DNA from: Clostridia bacterium
GTDB taxonomy: Bacteria; Bacillota; Clostridia; TANB77; CAG-508
Length of the DNA: 6,567 bases
Reading direction: 5' to 3'
Assembly: GCA_900753245.1 (NCBI GenBank)
Contig: CAADYJ010000031.1
Span: 1-6,567 of the forward strand
Shown here: positions 6,452 through 6,567 of the stretch, piece by piece
Layout: each line of letters starts with the position of its first letter
How positions within the stretch are numbered: the first letter of the stretch is position 1
Translations under genes and position numbers: made by a program
The notes under the pieces: generated by a model
Told to the model about the DNA's origin: nothing
Database searches by the model: none
Seen by the model: the letters and a program-made list of their open reading frames with translations, nothing else

Positions 6452-6542
6452 AAAATATATTAGTTCATAGAAATGAAAACATTAAAATTTAAAATCAAAA
6501 TATTTAATTCTAAATTAAAATCCAAAAAATAAAAAACATAAG

Positions 6543-6549
6543 AAGGTGG
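6543..6549 (+). promoter_or_regulatory. ribosome binding site of an off-window gene
   Basis: AAGGTGG at 6543-6549 resembles a Shine-Dalgarno sequence, with a second, weaker TAGGA at 6550-6554. No ATG, GTG or TTG follows at a suitable distance before the window ends, so the start codon probably lies just beyond 6567. Confidence 0.45.
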
Positions 6550-6567
6550 TAGGAAAATAATAATATC

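Larger units (their letters stand above)
6384..6567. other. AT-rich intergenic stretch leading to an off-window gene
   Basis: No coding sequence is supported here. All frames are short and the bases are mostly A and T, with repetitive TTAAAAT-type runs around 6480-6530. The only recognisable signals are the promoter at 6424-6451 and the ribosome binding site near 6543. Together with the terminators and the transposase remnant, they fill the last 470 bases after the pilus operon. Confidence 0.6.

Noticed and set aside
6480..6530. Repeated TTAAAAT-like motifs as a CRISPR array or operator set
   Set aside because: Spacing is irregular and the units are low complexity in very AT-rich DNA, with no conserved repeat of useful length.
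5850..6567. Template repeat of a retroelement inside the window
   Set aside because: I found no second copy resembling 5850-6030 on either strand and no reverse transcriptase frame, so only the target side is proposed.

Overview
The window is AT-rich, low-GC Firmicutes-type DNA. A to T bases dominate, third codon positions are mostly A or T, Arg is mostly AGA, and ribosome binding sites are strong AAAGGAG types. An uncultured gut-type Clostridia or Bacilli relative is the best guess. The species cannot be named from the sequence.

Layout: bases 1-60 hold the last 19 codons of an upstream gene. A short AT-rich promoter region follows, and then a tight plus-strand operon. Its genes are a PilB/GspE-type assembly ATPase (153-1769), a PilT-type ATPase (1786-2886), a PilC/GspF-type inner-membrane platform protein (2890-4240, reading frame broken once), a ROK-family sugar kinase (4261-5151) and a prepilin-like protein (5166-6096, reading frame broken once). 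Gaps between genes are only a few bases, so the genes are probably co-transcribed. A clean intrinsic terminator at 6117-6141 closes the operon. PilB, PilT, PilC and a pseudopilin together form the motor and fibre part of a type IV pilus or type II secretion-like machine. The ROK kinase is an unexpected metabolic passenger.

After the terminator, 6143-6383 looks like the tail end of an insertion sequence. It holds a 48-codon minus-strand remnant of a transposase C-terminus plus hairpins. From 6384 on the DNA is AT-rich and non-coding, with a good extended -10 promoter (6424-6451) and a ribosome binding site just before the window edge, pointing to another plus-strand gene outside the window.

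Two observations stand out. First, both broken genes need a +1 shift, and both breaks fall at a CGG codon followed by A, so that the +1 frame reads GGA (Gly). My scan found no other in-frame CGG codon in about 1,970 codons of the window. This suggests that CGG may be unassigned or poorly decoded in this organism and used as, or tolerated as, a +1 frameshift site. Coincident mutations or assembly errors remain possible. Second, the last ~60 codons of the prepilin-like gene double in GC content (about 42% against 21% just upstream) and switch to T/C-ended codons. They also encode a W-L-A-S-R ... F-G-V-R ... L-R-A-V-F-S-L pattern like a hypervariable C-type-lectin-fold tip. That is what a variable repeat of a diversity-generating retroelement would look like, although no reverse transcriptase or template repeat lies in this window.
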